This document shows, one piece after another, positions 1 to 8,009 of a stretch of 14,580 nucleotides of DNA (positions are counted from its first letter, which is position 1; every line of letters begins with the position of its first letter). The DNA lies in NCBI GenBank assembly GCA_024654065.1, contig JANLIQ010000014.1, forward strand, positions 1 to 14,580, given 5' to 3'. A program made the position numbers and the translations under genes. This DNA comes from Candidatus Berkelbacteria bacterium. GTDB lineage: Bacteria > Patescibacteriota > UBA1384 > 2-12-FULL-50-11. A model generated the notes under the pieces. That model was not told where the DNA came from and did no database searches. It saw nothing but the letters and a program-made list of their open reading frames with translations.

Positions 1-15
1 TGAGCGCCAGATCGA

Positions 16-44
16 TTGATTAGCCAACCAAATTACTTTACAAT
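16..44 (+). promoter_or_regulatory. Sigma70-type promoter for the carbohydrate operon
   Basis: A -35-like TTGATT (16-21) and a -10-like TACAAT (39-44) are separated by exactly 17 nt. Transcription would start near position 51, leaving a leader of about 20 nt before the ATG at 70. No Shine-Dalgarno is visible in that leader. The assignment rests only on consensus match and spacing. Confidence 0.55.
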
Positions 45-69
45 ATGGGACACAACTAACCGTTGACAA

Positions 70-1272
70 ATGACACCAGCATTATTACGACAACAAAAAT
101 TATCCGCTCAGTTAGCCGCGACCGAACCAAAAGTTCGAGCGATTTATGTTGCAACTTACATTCCTCGCGAATGTGGTATCGCAACTTTTACAAAAGATTT
201 AACAAATGCCATAAACGTTTTGAATCCTCATCGTTTAGCAGATATCGTAGCGCTTGATGATGAGTCGCTTGGTGGTGAACGTCTCAATTACCCCTGGGAG
301 GTTAAATACAAGATTGATCAAAAGAGTTTAAAAAGTTTCTTAGATGCGGCCGATTATATCAATCAATCTGGAGCAGAAATTGTGAGTATCCAACACGAAT
401 TCGGTATTTTTGGCGGTAAATATGGTGAGTATGTTATTCCTTTTATTGAAGCCATAAAAAAACCCGTTGTTATAACTTATCACACCGTATTACCGACACC
501 CAACGAGCAACAAAAAGACATTATTGAAAGAATTAGCGCTAAAGCTAAGGCAATTGTAGTAATGGTTCAAACTGCTGCCGATAGATTAGTCGATGTATAC
601 GGGGTAAGTCCAAAAAAGATTGTTGTTATTCCCCACGGTATCCCAGATATAACATTTGGACCAACGCAACCGCATAAAACCGCCTTAGGCTATTCTTCGA
701 AAACACTTATTTCTGGCTTTGGACTACTTGGACGGGGTAAAGGTTATGAGCACGCTATTTTGGCAATGAAAGATGTAGTGGCTAAACACCCTGATGCACA
801 TTTATTGCTACTTGGACAAACTCACCCAGTTGTTCTACGAAACGAAGGCGAAAAATACCGACAGTCATTAAAGCGATTAATAAAAAGATTGGGATTAGAA
901 AAAAACATTGAATTTGTTAATCGCTATATGTCTCTACCGGAAATTGTCAGTTACTTACAAGCAACGGACATCTATATCACTCCATTTCCGGGACTTGATC
1001 AGATCACTTCCGGAACGTTGGCATATGCTATCGGAGCCGGCAAGGCTTGTGTTTCAACACCATACCTGTTTGCTAAAGAAGTTCTCGCTAATGATCGAGG
1101 CCTATTAACCGAACCGGGTAGTACAAGTGATCTCACTGAAAAAATTACATATCTACTCGATCACCCTCGAAAACGTTTAGAGATAGCTCGTCGAGCTTAT
1201 GCCTATGCCCGTAATATGATTTGGCCAAGTGTTGCGCTTAAATACTTAGAGCTTTTTGATATTGTTACCTAA
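70..1272 (+). CDS. GT4-family glycosyltransferase
   Basis: Likely cytoplasmic retaining glycosyltransferase with the GT-B fold (family GT4), moving a sugar from an activated nucleotide donor to a carbohydrate acceptor. The N-terminus carries the clade's ECGIATFTKDL segment (about residues 34-44). The C-terminal donor-binding half has the stretch around residues 305-345 (PGLDQITSGTLAYAIGAGKA, then STPYLFAKEVL), where a Glu sits in the place of the GT4 EX7E region. At 400 aa it is full length. No signal peptide or membrane helix is visible. It is the first gene of the operon, behind the promoter at 16-44, and is followed after 7 nt by the alpha/alpha-barrel gene that in other bacteria I recall as fused to this kind of GT4. 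The ATG at 70 is chosen because it precedes all recognised homology; the leader has no SD. Donor and acceptor cannot be read from the sequence; the GH94 gene downstream suggests glucose-type chemistry (inference). Confidence 0.88.
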   Translation: MTPALLRQQKLSAQLAATEPKVRAIYVATYIPRECGIATFTKDLTNAINVLNPHRLADIVALDDESLGGERLNYPWEVKYKIDQKSLKSFLDAADYINQSGAEIVSIQHEFGIFGGKYGEYVIPFIEAIKKPVVITYHTVLPTPNEQQKDIIERISAKAKAIVVMVQTAADRLVDVYGVSPKKIVVIPHGIPDITFGPTQPHKTALGYSSKTLISGFGLLGRGKGYEHAILAMKDVVAKHPDAHLLLLGQTHPVVLRNEGEKYRQSLKRLIKRLGLEKNIEFVNRYMSLPEIVSYLQATDIYITPFPGLDQITSGTLAYAIGAGKACVSTPYLFAKEVLANDRGLLTEPGSTSDLTEKITYLLDHPRKRLEIARRAYAYARNMIWPSVALKYLELFDIVT

Positions 1273-1279
1273 TAGTAAT

Positions 1280-2308
1280 ATGTCTAATCTTGAGGATTTT
1301 CGTAATCCACCTCCACTCACCCATTTAAAACGCCTGACAACCCGTGAGGGATTAGTTCAGCATGCCGATATGGATGTTCCAGATCCAAGTCACGGTTATT
1401 CCCTTGATGATAATGCCCGAGCAATTATCGCTACTCTTTGGTATTACAACATATACAAAGATCCATCGGTTCTGCGTTTATTGGAGATATATTTCAGTTA
1501 CATAAAAAAAGTCGAAAAAGAAGGTGGTAGTTTCCATAATTTCTTAAGTTTCACTGAACAGATTCTTGATGCTGAAGGATCGGAAGATTCAATTGGCCGA
1601 ACAATTTGGGCTTTAGGGGAAATGATTAGAACTTGTCCTAACGAAGCGCTGTGTAATGAATCTAAATCAATTCTTGAGAAAGCAAGTATCCATCGTCACC
1701 TTGACCATCCACATGTTCGAACTAAAGCATATATTCTACTTGGGTTACTTGCTGCGGACCAAAAAGAAGAAGCTACTCGTTGGGCAGATAAACTAGTAGA
1801 AACATATAAAGAAAATACAACTAATGATTGGCGATGGTTTGAAAATTATTTGAGTTACGCTAATGCTACACTGCCATATGCTCTTGCTGAAGCTGGACGC
1901 GTTTTAGAAAACAAAACCTACATAGATATCGCCAAAGAATCCCTTACTTGGCTTGACTCGGTTAGTCGCATTGCAAACAAACCAGCACCAATCGGTCAAG
2001 CTGGTTGGTACATTAAAAATGGAATTAAAGCCGAATACGACCAACAGCCTTTAGATACCTCAGATATGATCTTAGCTTTTAACGCTCTATATAAAGCAAC
2101 CAACAATAGTCACTATCTCGACAAAGCCCTTGAGTGGATGGGTTGGTATAGAGGCAATAACAGCCAGAACATTTCTGTGATTCACGAAACAAACAATGGT
2201 GTTTACGATGCCGTTACTCCTGGAGGAATAAATAAAAATCAAGGAGCCGAATCAATTGTCACATATTTAATGGCGTATTTGTCTTTGGGGTCAGTTGAAA
2301 ATAGATGA
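1280..2308 (+). CDS. (alpha/alpha)-barrel protein, GT4-partner domain
   Basis: A 342-aa soluble protein, probably an (alpha/alpha)6 toroid of the kind found in glycosidases and epimerases. I recognise it as the domain that follows GT4 domains in large fused glycosyltransferases of other bacteria: an N-terminal PPLTHLKRLT-like motif, HGYSLDDNARA (about residues 38-48) with two adjacent acidic residues, and GSEDSIGRTIWALGE (about 99-113) with an ED pair. These acidic clusters could be a catalytic or sugar-binding site, but no activity is established from sequence alone. I choose the ATG at 1280, 7 nt after the GT4 stop, over an in-frame TTG at 1256 inside the upstream gene. It ends in an ATGA overlap with the next gene, implying translational coupling. 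It probably works in complex with, or in the same pathway as, the GT4. Family exact name uncertain. Confidence 0.75.
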   Translation: MSNLEDFRNPPPLTHLKRLTTREGLVQHADMDVPDPSHGYSLDDNARAIIATLWYYNIYKDPSVLRLLEIYFSYIKKVEKEGGSFHNFLSFTEQILDAEGSEDSIGRTIWALGEMIRTCPNEALCNESKSILEKASIHRHLDHPHVRTKAYILLGLLAADQKEEATRWADKLVETYKENTTNDWRWFENYLSYANATLPYALAEAGRVLENKTYIDIAKESLTWLDSVSRIANKPAPIGQAGWYIKNGIKAEYDQQPLDTSDMILAFNALYKATNNSHYLDKALEWMGWYRGNNSQNISVIHETNNGVYDAVTPGGINKNQGAESIVTYLMAYLSLGSVENR

Positions 2309-2916
2309 ATCGTATTATTCGTTACGGTGAGCCAGACAAAGGAGCTTGGCAAGTAGTCGTGCCAAAAGAAATTAGCCAACAAAATATCTACAAAGCACTT
2401 GAATGGTTCTCTCAACAGTTTCCCGATAAATTACCTGAGCCGCATCAAGATAAGTATGCTGTCATTAACCTATCAACGATGGTTAATTTGCATAACATCG
2501 AAGGTGTTAGCAATGTTCAAACAATGCGAGAACTGGTGGGTAAAATCAAAAATGGAAAAAACATTTATAACCTAGATAATGGTTCTCCAAACGTCCACTT
2601 AGCTCACGTCGGAAGCCAGTGGGTAGTGATTAATGGTCATCATACAATAATGGCTTACCTTCTTTGTGGAGCTACTAAAGTTGCTCAACTCCCTTATGCA
2701 ATTATTGGCAATGGGCCAACAGGTGATATTTCAGAAGATGAAATATTATCTGTATTTAACGATCATGCAACAAAAGTTAGGCCCAATGAATGGCAAGATG
2801 TGGTACTGGATTGGTCTGCACCCTCCGACCAACAGCTAACTGCACGTAATCAAAAAAATATGGGCGAACTGACATCGGCCTTTGTTAACAGGTTTGGTAG
2901 CGATCTTAGCTTGTAG
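2305..2916 (+). CDS. ParB-like-fold protein (ParB/sulfiredoxin superfamily)
   Basis: A 203-aa protein whose middle (about residues 50-135) resembles the ParB N-terminal/sulfiredoxin fold: a VINLSTMVNLHNIEG strand-turn region, then WVVINGHHTIMAYLLCGATKV, where NGHH (about 110-113) occupies the place of the ParB G-x-H-R nucleotide-binding box and is followed by the usual helix and a strand. There is no helix-turn-helix DNA-binding domain like that of a chromosome-partitioning ParB, so it is not a segregation protein. Family members bind CTP, ATP or act as nucleases; which applies is unknown. It starts in a 4-nt ATGA overlap with the alpha/alpha-barrel gene and precedes the GH94 gene by about 40 nt, so it is part of the sugar operon. 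Its job there is unexplained; a nucleotide- or sugar-phosphate-binding role is inference. Confidence 0.68.
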   Translation: MNRIIRYGEPDKGAWQVVVPKEISQQNIYKALEWFSQQFPDKLPEPHQDKYAVINLSTMVNLHNIEGVSNVQTMRELVGKIKNGKNIYNLDNGSPNVHLAHVGSQWVVINGHHTIMAYLLCGATKVAQLPYAIIGNGPTGDISEDEILSVFNDHATKVRPNEWQDVVLDWSAPSDQQLTARNQKNMGELTSAFVNRFGSDLSL

Positions 2917-2946
2917 CTAGTCAGTCTGGTCAGTTAGAATACTCTT

Positions 2947-2953
2947 AAGGAGG
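2947..2953 (+). promoter_or_regulatory. Perfect Shine-Dalgarno of the GH94 gene
   Basis: AAGGAGG at 2947-2953 is the strongest ribosome-binding site in this operon. It lies 3 nt before the ATC at 2957 and 81 nt before the first conventional in-frame start (GTG 3035), so it argues that translation begins upstream of the GTG. Confidence 0.65.
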
Positions 2954-2956
2954 GGA

Positions 2957-5362
2957 ATCGAAAGTCAGTACGGTGAGTTTTCGAAAACTGGTGATGAATT
3001 TATTATTCATCGGCCTGATACACCACGACCGTGGGTGAATTTTGTGACCAACGGACAGTACGTTGCTCAAATTTCCCAAACTGGTGGAGGATATTCTTTT
3101 GTTGGTGATGCAGGTTACAACCACATCACTCGTAAGATTCCCGGGGATGTTGTAATCGAAGATAGGCCTGGTCGCTATATTTATATTCGTGATAACGATA
3201 CGGGAGAATTCTGGAGCTTGGGTTGGCAGCCAGTAATGAAAAAACCAGACCGTTTTGAAGCCCGGCACGGCATTGGTTACACAGCGATTGAATCAGCTAA
3301 TAACAACATTGACGGTTCTGTTCTCTTCTTTGTGCCTCAAGGTGATAATTGTGAAATTTGGCAAACAAAACTAACTAATTCTGGTGATAAAAGACGAAAT
3401 CTAAGTGTATTTTTCTTCGTCGAATGGAGTCTAGGCCAACAAAAGAGTAATTCTCAGGAAGCAAGCTTCAACGATCTTTTTAACTTCACTATTTTCAAAA
3501 ACAACACTATTTTTGCTGGTAAGCGACACTGGGAAACAGCAAGCGAAATTGGCTTATTCTGGGACAAGGTAGCTTATTTCGCCCTAGATCATAATGTTGA
3601 TAGTTTTGATTGCCAGAAGGATAAGTTCACTGGCGTCTACGGTGATATCATCGCCCCTCAAGCTGTTGCCGACGGCAAATGCTCTCGTAGCCAAGGATTG
3701 GGTCATCGAGCTGTTGGAGTTCTTCAAAGAAACTTAATGCTTGGTTCTAAATCTACCACAACAATCAACGCCATCCTTGGAGCAGTTGAGACCAATCCTG
3801 AATCTAAAAGTTTCAATCAGGCAATGGCTACGGGTGAGCGCCGAGCTAAGGCGATAATTGATAAATATAAAAGGCCGGGTGAAGTAGATAGGGCCTTAGG
3901 AGCTGTTAAGGATTTCTGGAAATCTTACAACGCTAAAACTATCGTTAGATCTCCGGAAGAAGCATTCGACATTTCTTTCAATTACTGGAATAAGTATCAG
4001 GCCTGGGTTACCGCAAATTGGTCGCTGATGGATTCTTATTATATTGGTGGTGGCTCGGCAACGATTGGTTTTCGTGATATGTGCCAACATATTATTGGGA
4101 TTCTTCCAAATGATATAGCACTAGCCAAGCAACAATTAAAAAAATTACTTGGTTTTCAGTTAAAAGAAGGGCGAACCGTTCACAACTGGGATAAGTTAAC
4201 TCTTGAAGGAAAAATCACAAACCACTCAGATGATCCGCAGTGGTTGGTACTATCTGCAATTTTCTTTTTGAAAGAAACGGGAGATTTAGGATTTTTAAAA
4301 GAAACAATATCTTATTACGACTCTGGTTCGGGAACTGTTTTACAACATCTGATCCGGGCTATTGAATATAGTTTAAAACACCTTTCGCCAAGACACCTAC
4401 CGTACCGTTTAACGGCCGACTGGAACGATGCTTTTAATCCCGAGAGACAGGGCGGAGGCGAATCACAGATGGTTGCCTGTCAGATTTGTTACAACTTACG
4501 AGAAATGGCACCGATTTTAGAAGGTGCCGGTGAACATGACCTGGTTACAAAATATCAGCATACCTACAATAAAATAAAGGATTCTGTTAATAAATATTTC
4601 TGGGATGGGTCATGGTATATACGTTCCACTACTAATTCTGGCTCACCACTTGGGTCAAAGAAGAATCGCTACCAAAAGATAGATATTAATGCCCAAACTT
4701 GGGCTGTTCTCTCCGGAGTGGCTGATGAGAAGAGAGGCGTCAAAGCAATGGATTCGGTTTGGAAGAAGCTCAATACCAGATATGGTCCAGCAATATTCCT
4801 ACCGGCTTTTCAGCATCCGGAAGAAAAATATGGTGTTATTTCGCAGTTTGCTCCAGGAACAAAAGAAAATGGTGCAATCTTTAACCATCCGGTTTCCTGG
4901 GCAGTAATTGCTGAGGCGATACTTGGACGAGGAGATAACGCTTTTAAATTCTGGCAAGAAACTAATTTTACGTACCGCGTAAAAGACCCTGAAACTTATA
5001 AAATTGAGCCTTATGTTTACGCTGAGTTTGTTTACGGACCAGAACACCCAGAATTTGGACGAGGATCATTTAGCTGGGCGACAGGTTCAGCTTCCTGGTT
5101 CTGGCGCGGTTGTTTAGACTACATTCTAGGTATTCAGCCAGTTCTCGGCGGATTAAAAATTGATCCCTGTTTACCAAAAGACTGGCGTCAAGTCGAGGTA
5201 ACTCGACAGTTTCGTGGAGCGGATTACCATATTAGAATTCAAAATCCGTTTAGAGTATCTAAAGGTATTGATCGGATAATTGTTGATGGCGTCCGCTTAA
5301 CTGGAAATGTCATTCGACCATTTGCCCGTGGATCTCATTTTGTCGAAGTTACTCTGGGCTAA
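2957..5362 (+). CDS. GH94 sugar phosphorylase (cellobiose/oligoglucan phosphorylase family)
   Basis: Cytoplasmic inverting phosphorylase that cleaves a beta-glucosidic disaccharide or oligosaccharide with phosphate to give alpha-glucose 1-phosphate. Family GH94 features in order: HRPDTPRPWVN, then TGGGYSF and DRPGRYIYIRDNDTGEFWS near the N-terminus; the catalytic general acid in TADWNDAFNP (about residue 490); GTKENGAIFNHPVSWAV; GRGSFSWATGSASW in the phosphate site; and GGLKIDPCLPKDW with TRQFRGADY at the end. With the start at 2957 it is 801 aa, normal for GH94. Homologues begin about eight residues before the Y-G-x-F motif, which maps onto the ATC at 2957, right after AAGGAGG; no ATG, GTG or TTG lies between the in-frame stop at 2918 and GTG 3035. 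Starting at GTG 3035 gives 775 aa and removes 26 conserved residues. Substrate (cellobiose, laminaribiose, 1,2-beta-glucan and others) cannot be decided. Confidence 0.9.
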   Translation: MESQYGEFSKTGDEFIIHRPDTPRPWVNFVTNGQYVAQISQTGGGYSFVGDAGYNHITRKIPGDVVIEDRPGRYIYIRDNDTGEFWSLGWQPVMKKPDRFEARHGIGYTAIESANNNIDGSVLFFVPQGDNCEIWQTKLTNSGDKRRNLSVFFFVEWSLGQQKSNSQEASFNDLFNFTIFKNNTIFAGKRHWETASEIGLFWDKVAYFALDHNVDSFDCQKDKFTGVYGDIIAPQAVADGKCSRSQGLGHRAVGVLQRNLMLGSKSTTTINAILGAVETNPESKSFNQAMATGERRAKAIIDKYKRPGEVDRALGAVKDFWKSYNAKTIVRSPEEAFDISFNYWNKYQAWVTANWSLMDSYYIGGGSATIGFRDMCQHIIGILPNDIALAKQQLKKLLGFQLKEGRTVHNWDKLTLEGKITNHSDDPQWLVLSAIFFLKETGDLGFLKETISYYDSGSGTVLQHLIRAIEYSLKHLSPRHLPYRLTADWNDAFNPERQGGGESQMVACQICYNLREMAPILEGAGEHDLVTKYQHTYNKIKDSVNKYFWDGSWYIRSTTNSGSPLGSKKNRYQKIDINAQTWAVLSGVADEKRGVKAMDSVWKKLNTRYGPAIFLPAFQHPEEKYGVISQFAPGTKENGAIFNHPVSWAVIAEAILGRGDNAFKFWQETNFTYRVKDPETYKIEPYVYAEFVYGPEHPEFGRGSFSWATGSASWFWRGCLDYILGIQPVLGGLKIDPCLPKDWRQVEVTRQFRGADYHIRIQNPFRVSKGIDRIIVDGVRLTGNVIRPFARGSHFVEVTLG

Positions 5363-5525
5363 AAAGATTCTGGTAACCAGGAACTCTCAGATTGGATACG
5401 TCACCGTTTACGGCGGGTGAGTTAGTCTTGGAATTAATTAACATCAGATAGCCGACAACCGTGAGTAGCAGAAAAAAACCGAAAGCGTACACAAGCAGTG
5501 CGGGTTTTTCCTTGTCGTGAGTCAT
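5349..5525 (-). CDS. Small single-span membrane protein, unknown function
   Basis: A 58-codon reading frame on the minus strand: ATG at 5525-5523, TAA ending at 5349. The product has a charged start (MTHDKEK), one clear hydrophobic helix (about residues 8-30, ALLVYAFGFFLLLTVVGYLM) and a polar tail of about 28 residues, so an inner-membrane protein with a short cytoplasmic N-terminus is likely. Its last 14 nt are antisense to the end of the GH94 gene, and it is divergent from recG, whose start lies 26 nt away. No Shine-Dalgarno is visible, in line with the poorly marked starts of this region. It is the best explanation for the 190-nt gap between GH94 and recG. No family recognised; the existence of the gene rests on the coherent membrane topology. 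Confidence 0.6.
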   Translation of the reverse strand: MTHDKEKPALLVYAFGFFLLLTVVGYLMLINSKTNSPAVNGDVSNLRVPGYQNLFSPE

Positions 5526-5551
5526 ATCTATTACTAAACTATCACCAAGTG

Positions 5552-7567
5552 ATGGCTATAACCAAATCTGACTCCCTAAAACTAGTTGACCCAGTTGAGA
5601 AACTACCTGGAGTTAGTGAGTATCTAACAAAGAAGCTTCAAAATCTCGGTGTTAATACAATTAAGGATTTATTAGAGCTAATTCCGCGTCGTATGGAAGA
5701 TCGCTCTCAATTAATTGCAATCAACCAGCTGGCCATTAGTCACCCTAGCGTAATTATTGGAACGATTGAGTCGGTCCATAGTCGACGCAGCAAACGGGGA
5801 ATACTAATAGTTCAAGCAAAAATACGTGACGTGTCCGGCCCTATCAACGCCTTGTGGTTTAACCAGAGGTATCTACTAAGCCAGCTCAAGATTGGAGACG
5901 AAGTAATGCTCTTTGGGGAAAAACGGATCGTACCAAGTCTTGGTAATCCATTTTTTGTTAAAAAAATTGTGAGTAGCTTAGAAGTTGCGCCGATATATCC
6001 AGCAGGGGCCGGACTTTACCAAGCCACGATTCGTCGCTTAATCTCTTCCTCCAGAGAACTAATCAGTCAATTCAGAGATGTTGTTCCGGATGACGTTCGA
6101 ACAAAATTTGACTTACCTAGTCGTGCCGAAGCAATCGAAGCGGTTCATTTTAGTGAAGACCCGGACTCTTTGGAGCGAGCAAAAAAATTACTGGCTTTTG
6201 AGGAGCTACTCGTTTTATCTACCCAGGTACTACTTGCCAGACAAGATCGCCTCTTTACCAGAACCGAACCCATCGAAATTGATGTAGATAGTTTGAAAGG
6301 AGCTGTTTCTATGTTGCCGTACAAATTAACTGACGGCCAAAGGAAAGCCGCCTGGCAGATAATTCAAGACTTATCCCTTAGTCACCCTATGTACCGGTTA
6401 CTTTATGGGGAAGTTGGTAGTGGTAAGACGGCTGTGGCTATGATTGCTTCGTGGGCAATCTCACAAGTTGGTGCCCAGGTAGTGTGGCTTAATCCAACGG
6501 CAATACTAGCGGCCCAACAGGCCGAAACCCTAAGAGACACTTTGGGACCACTTGGAATAAAAGTTGCTCTTCTTACGGCGGGGGTTAAAGAAAACCACTT
6601 TGATGCAGATATCATCGTTGGAACTCATGCGCTTTTGGAACCTAAAATAACTCTTAGAAAGTTGGGGCTCATTATAATCGACGAACAGCATCGTTTTGGT
6701 GTAGAGCAACGTCAAGTAATTCTAGACAGACATCCAAAAACCCATTTACTTATGATGAGCGCCACGCCAATTCCCCGATCACTTGCTCAAAGTATCTTTG
6801 GACACTTAGATATTACCTACTTACTAGACAAACCCCTACACCAGAAGCCTGTTGAGACAGTCGTGGTTACAGAAAAGAACCGTGCATCTGTAGAAAAAGA
6901 AATTGAAAAAAGAATTACCCTTGGTCAACCGGGGTTTGTAATTTGTCCGTTGATTTACGAGTCCAGTGCACCTGCGCCAACTTTATTTACTGCCGAACGT
7001 AAGGCCATAATAGCCGAGGAAAAAAGATTGACAGTCCGATATCCGAATGCCCGGATTGGTGTAGTTCACGGACGGATAAAAAGTGAAGCAAGAGAAAAAA
7101 TAATTAAACAATTTAAGACTGGGCTCGTGGATATCTTACTCTCGACAACAGTTGTTGAGGTCGGTATAGACAACCCATCGGCAACCTGGATCTTAATCGA
7201 AGAAGCTGATCGGTTTGGACTAGCGCAATTACACCAATTGCGTGGTAGAGTCGGTCGTGGAACACAGTCTTCGATTTGTTATTTAGCTCAGTCCGTTGAT
7301 ACATTACTGGCTAAAAAACGTTTGGGAGTATTGGCCGAAACGACAGACGGTCTTAAAATTGCCCAAGCAGACTTAGAGTTCCGTGGCCCTGGAGAATTAG
7401 TTGGAGTAGAGCAGAGCGGACTACCGGAACTAAAATATGCTAGTCTCTCCGACGTATCTGCCATCAAAAATGCTTTCACGGAAGCAGAAAAAATTCTAAA
7501 AGTCGGATTGGATGAGTATCCCGCACTTAGAAAAGAAGTGCTACAACTTAAACATGGCTCGTCGTAA
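5552..7567 (+). CDS. recG: ATP-dependent DNA helicase RecG
   Basis: Branch-migration helicase that remodels stalled replication forks and Holliday junctions. Order of parts: N-terminal region with LPGVSEYLTKKLQNLGV, OB-fold wedge domain (about residues 60-170), then two RecA-like motor domains. Motifs seen: Walker A GEVGSGKT (about 286-293; many RecG proteins have D in place of the E), DEQH box followed by the RecG-typical RFGVEQR (about 376-386), SATPIPRSLA (motif III), and TTVVEVGID with QLHQLRGRVGRG (motifs V and VI). The RecG-specific C-terminal FRGPGELVGVEQSGLPE is present. At 671 aa it is full length (E. coli 693). ATG 5552 is preferred over an in-frame start at 5498, which would add an 18-residue tail unlike the family and run through the divergent small gene. 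It overlaps comEA by 14 nt. Confidence 0.95.
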   Translation: MAITKSDSLKLVDPVEKLPGVSEYLTKKLQNLGVNTIKDLLELIPRRMEDRSQLIAINQLAISHPSVIIGTIESVHSRRSKRGILIVQAKIRDVSGPINALWFNQRYLLSQLKIGDEVMLFGEKRIVPSLGNPFFVKKIVSSLEVAPIYPAGAGLYQATIRRLISSSRELISQFRDVVPDDVRTKFDLPSRAEAIEAVHFSEDPDSLERAKKLLAFEELLVLSTQVLLARQDRLFTRTEPIEIDVDSLKGAVSMLPYKLTDGQRKAAWQIIQDLSLSHPMYRLLYGEVGSGKTAVAMIASWAISQVGAQVVWLNPTAILAAQQAETLRDTLGPLGIKVALLTAGVKENHFDADIIVGTHALLEPKITLRKLGLIIIDEQHRFGVEQRQVILDRHPKTHLLMMSATPIPRSLAQSIFGHLDITYLLDKPLHQKPVETVVVTEKNRASVEKEIEKRITLGQPGFVICPLIYESSAPAPTLFTAERKAIIAEEKRLTVRYPNARIGVVHGRIKSEAREKIIKQFKTGLVDILLSTTVVEVGIDNPSATWILIEEADRFGLAQLHQLRGRVGRGTQSSICYLAQSVDTLLAKKRLGVLAETTDGLKIAQADLEFRGPGELVGVEQSGLPELKYASLSDVSAIKNAFTEAEKILKVGLDEYPALRKEVLQLKHGSS

Positions 7568-8009
7568 AAAGATTTTTAAAAAAGGGCTAAATGCCAATAT
7601 CGGTTGGATACTAGTAATACTACTTGTTGCTGGAACAAGCTTTTTACTTGGGTCTTCAGTTAATAAGAAAGCCAACGAACAAATTGTAAGCGATTCGAGC
7701 CCAAGCGCCCCCCAACAGCAATCTGTTATTAGCGATATCTCTACAACTCTCCAGAATCCCGCCCCATCCGCATCACCCGTAACTTCCAATGCAACCACTT
7801 CATCACCAAGCGTCTCAGCTATCGTCAATATTAATACAGGCTCCCTAACCGAGTTAGACACTCTACCAGGCATCGGCCCAGCCTACGCGCAGGCGATTAT
7901 TAACTATCGCGCTACTAACGGACCTTTTATTAGAATTGAAGATATCCAAAAAGTTAAAGGTATCGGACCAAAAACTTTCGAGAAGTTAAAAAGCAAAATC
8001 ACTATATAA
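7554..8009 (+). CDS. comEA: ComEA-like helix-hairpin-helix DNA-binding membrane protein
   Basis: Membrane-anchored DNA receptor of the natural-transformation machinery. The 151-aa product has a basic N-terminus, one membrane helix (about residues 15-34), a Ser/Pro/Gln/Thr-rich linker (about 45-90), and a C-terminal ComEA domain with VNINTGSLTELDTLPGIGP and two helix-hairpin-helix motifs, LPGIGPAYAQAI (104-115) and VKGIGPKTFEKL (134-145), which bind the DNA backbone without sequence preference. The ATG at 7554 lies inside the end of recG (14-nt overlap, different frame), so the two are probably co-translated; an earlier in-frame start at 7512 is unlikely since it would add non-homologous residues. 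No comEC follows, because the next genes are convergent. The stop overlaps the 3' end of the opposite-strand gene by 8 nt. Natural competence is inferred from the family only. Confidence 0.88.
   Translation: MARRKKIFKKGLNANIGWILVILLVAGTSFLLGSSVNKKANEQIVSDSSPSAPQQQSVISDISTTLQNPAPSASPVTSNATTSSPSVSAIVNINTGSLTELDTLPGIGPAYAQAIINYRATNGPFIRIEDIQKVKGIGPKTFEKLKSKITI

Noticed and set aside
5498..5551. Earlier in-frame start for recG
   Set aside because: It adds 18 residues unlike RecG and lies over the start of the divergent small membrane gene; ATG 5552 gives the usual N-terminus.
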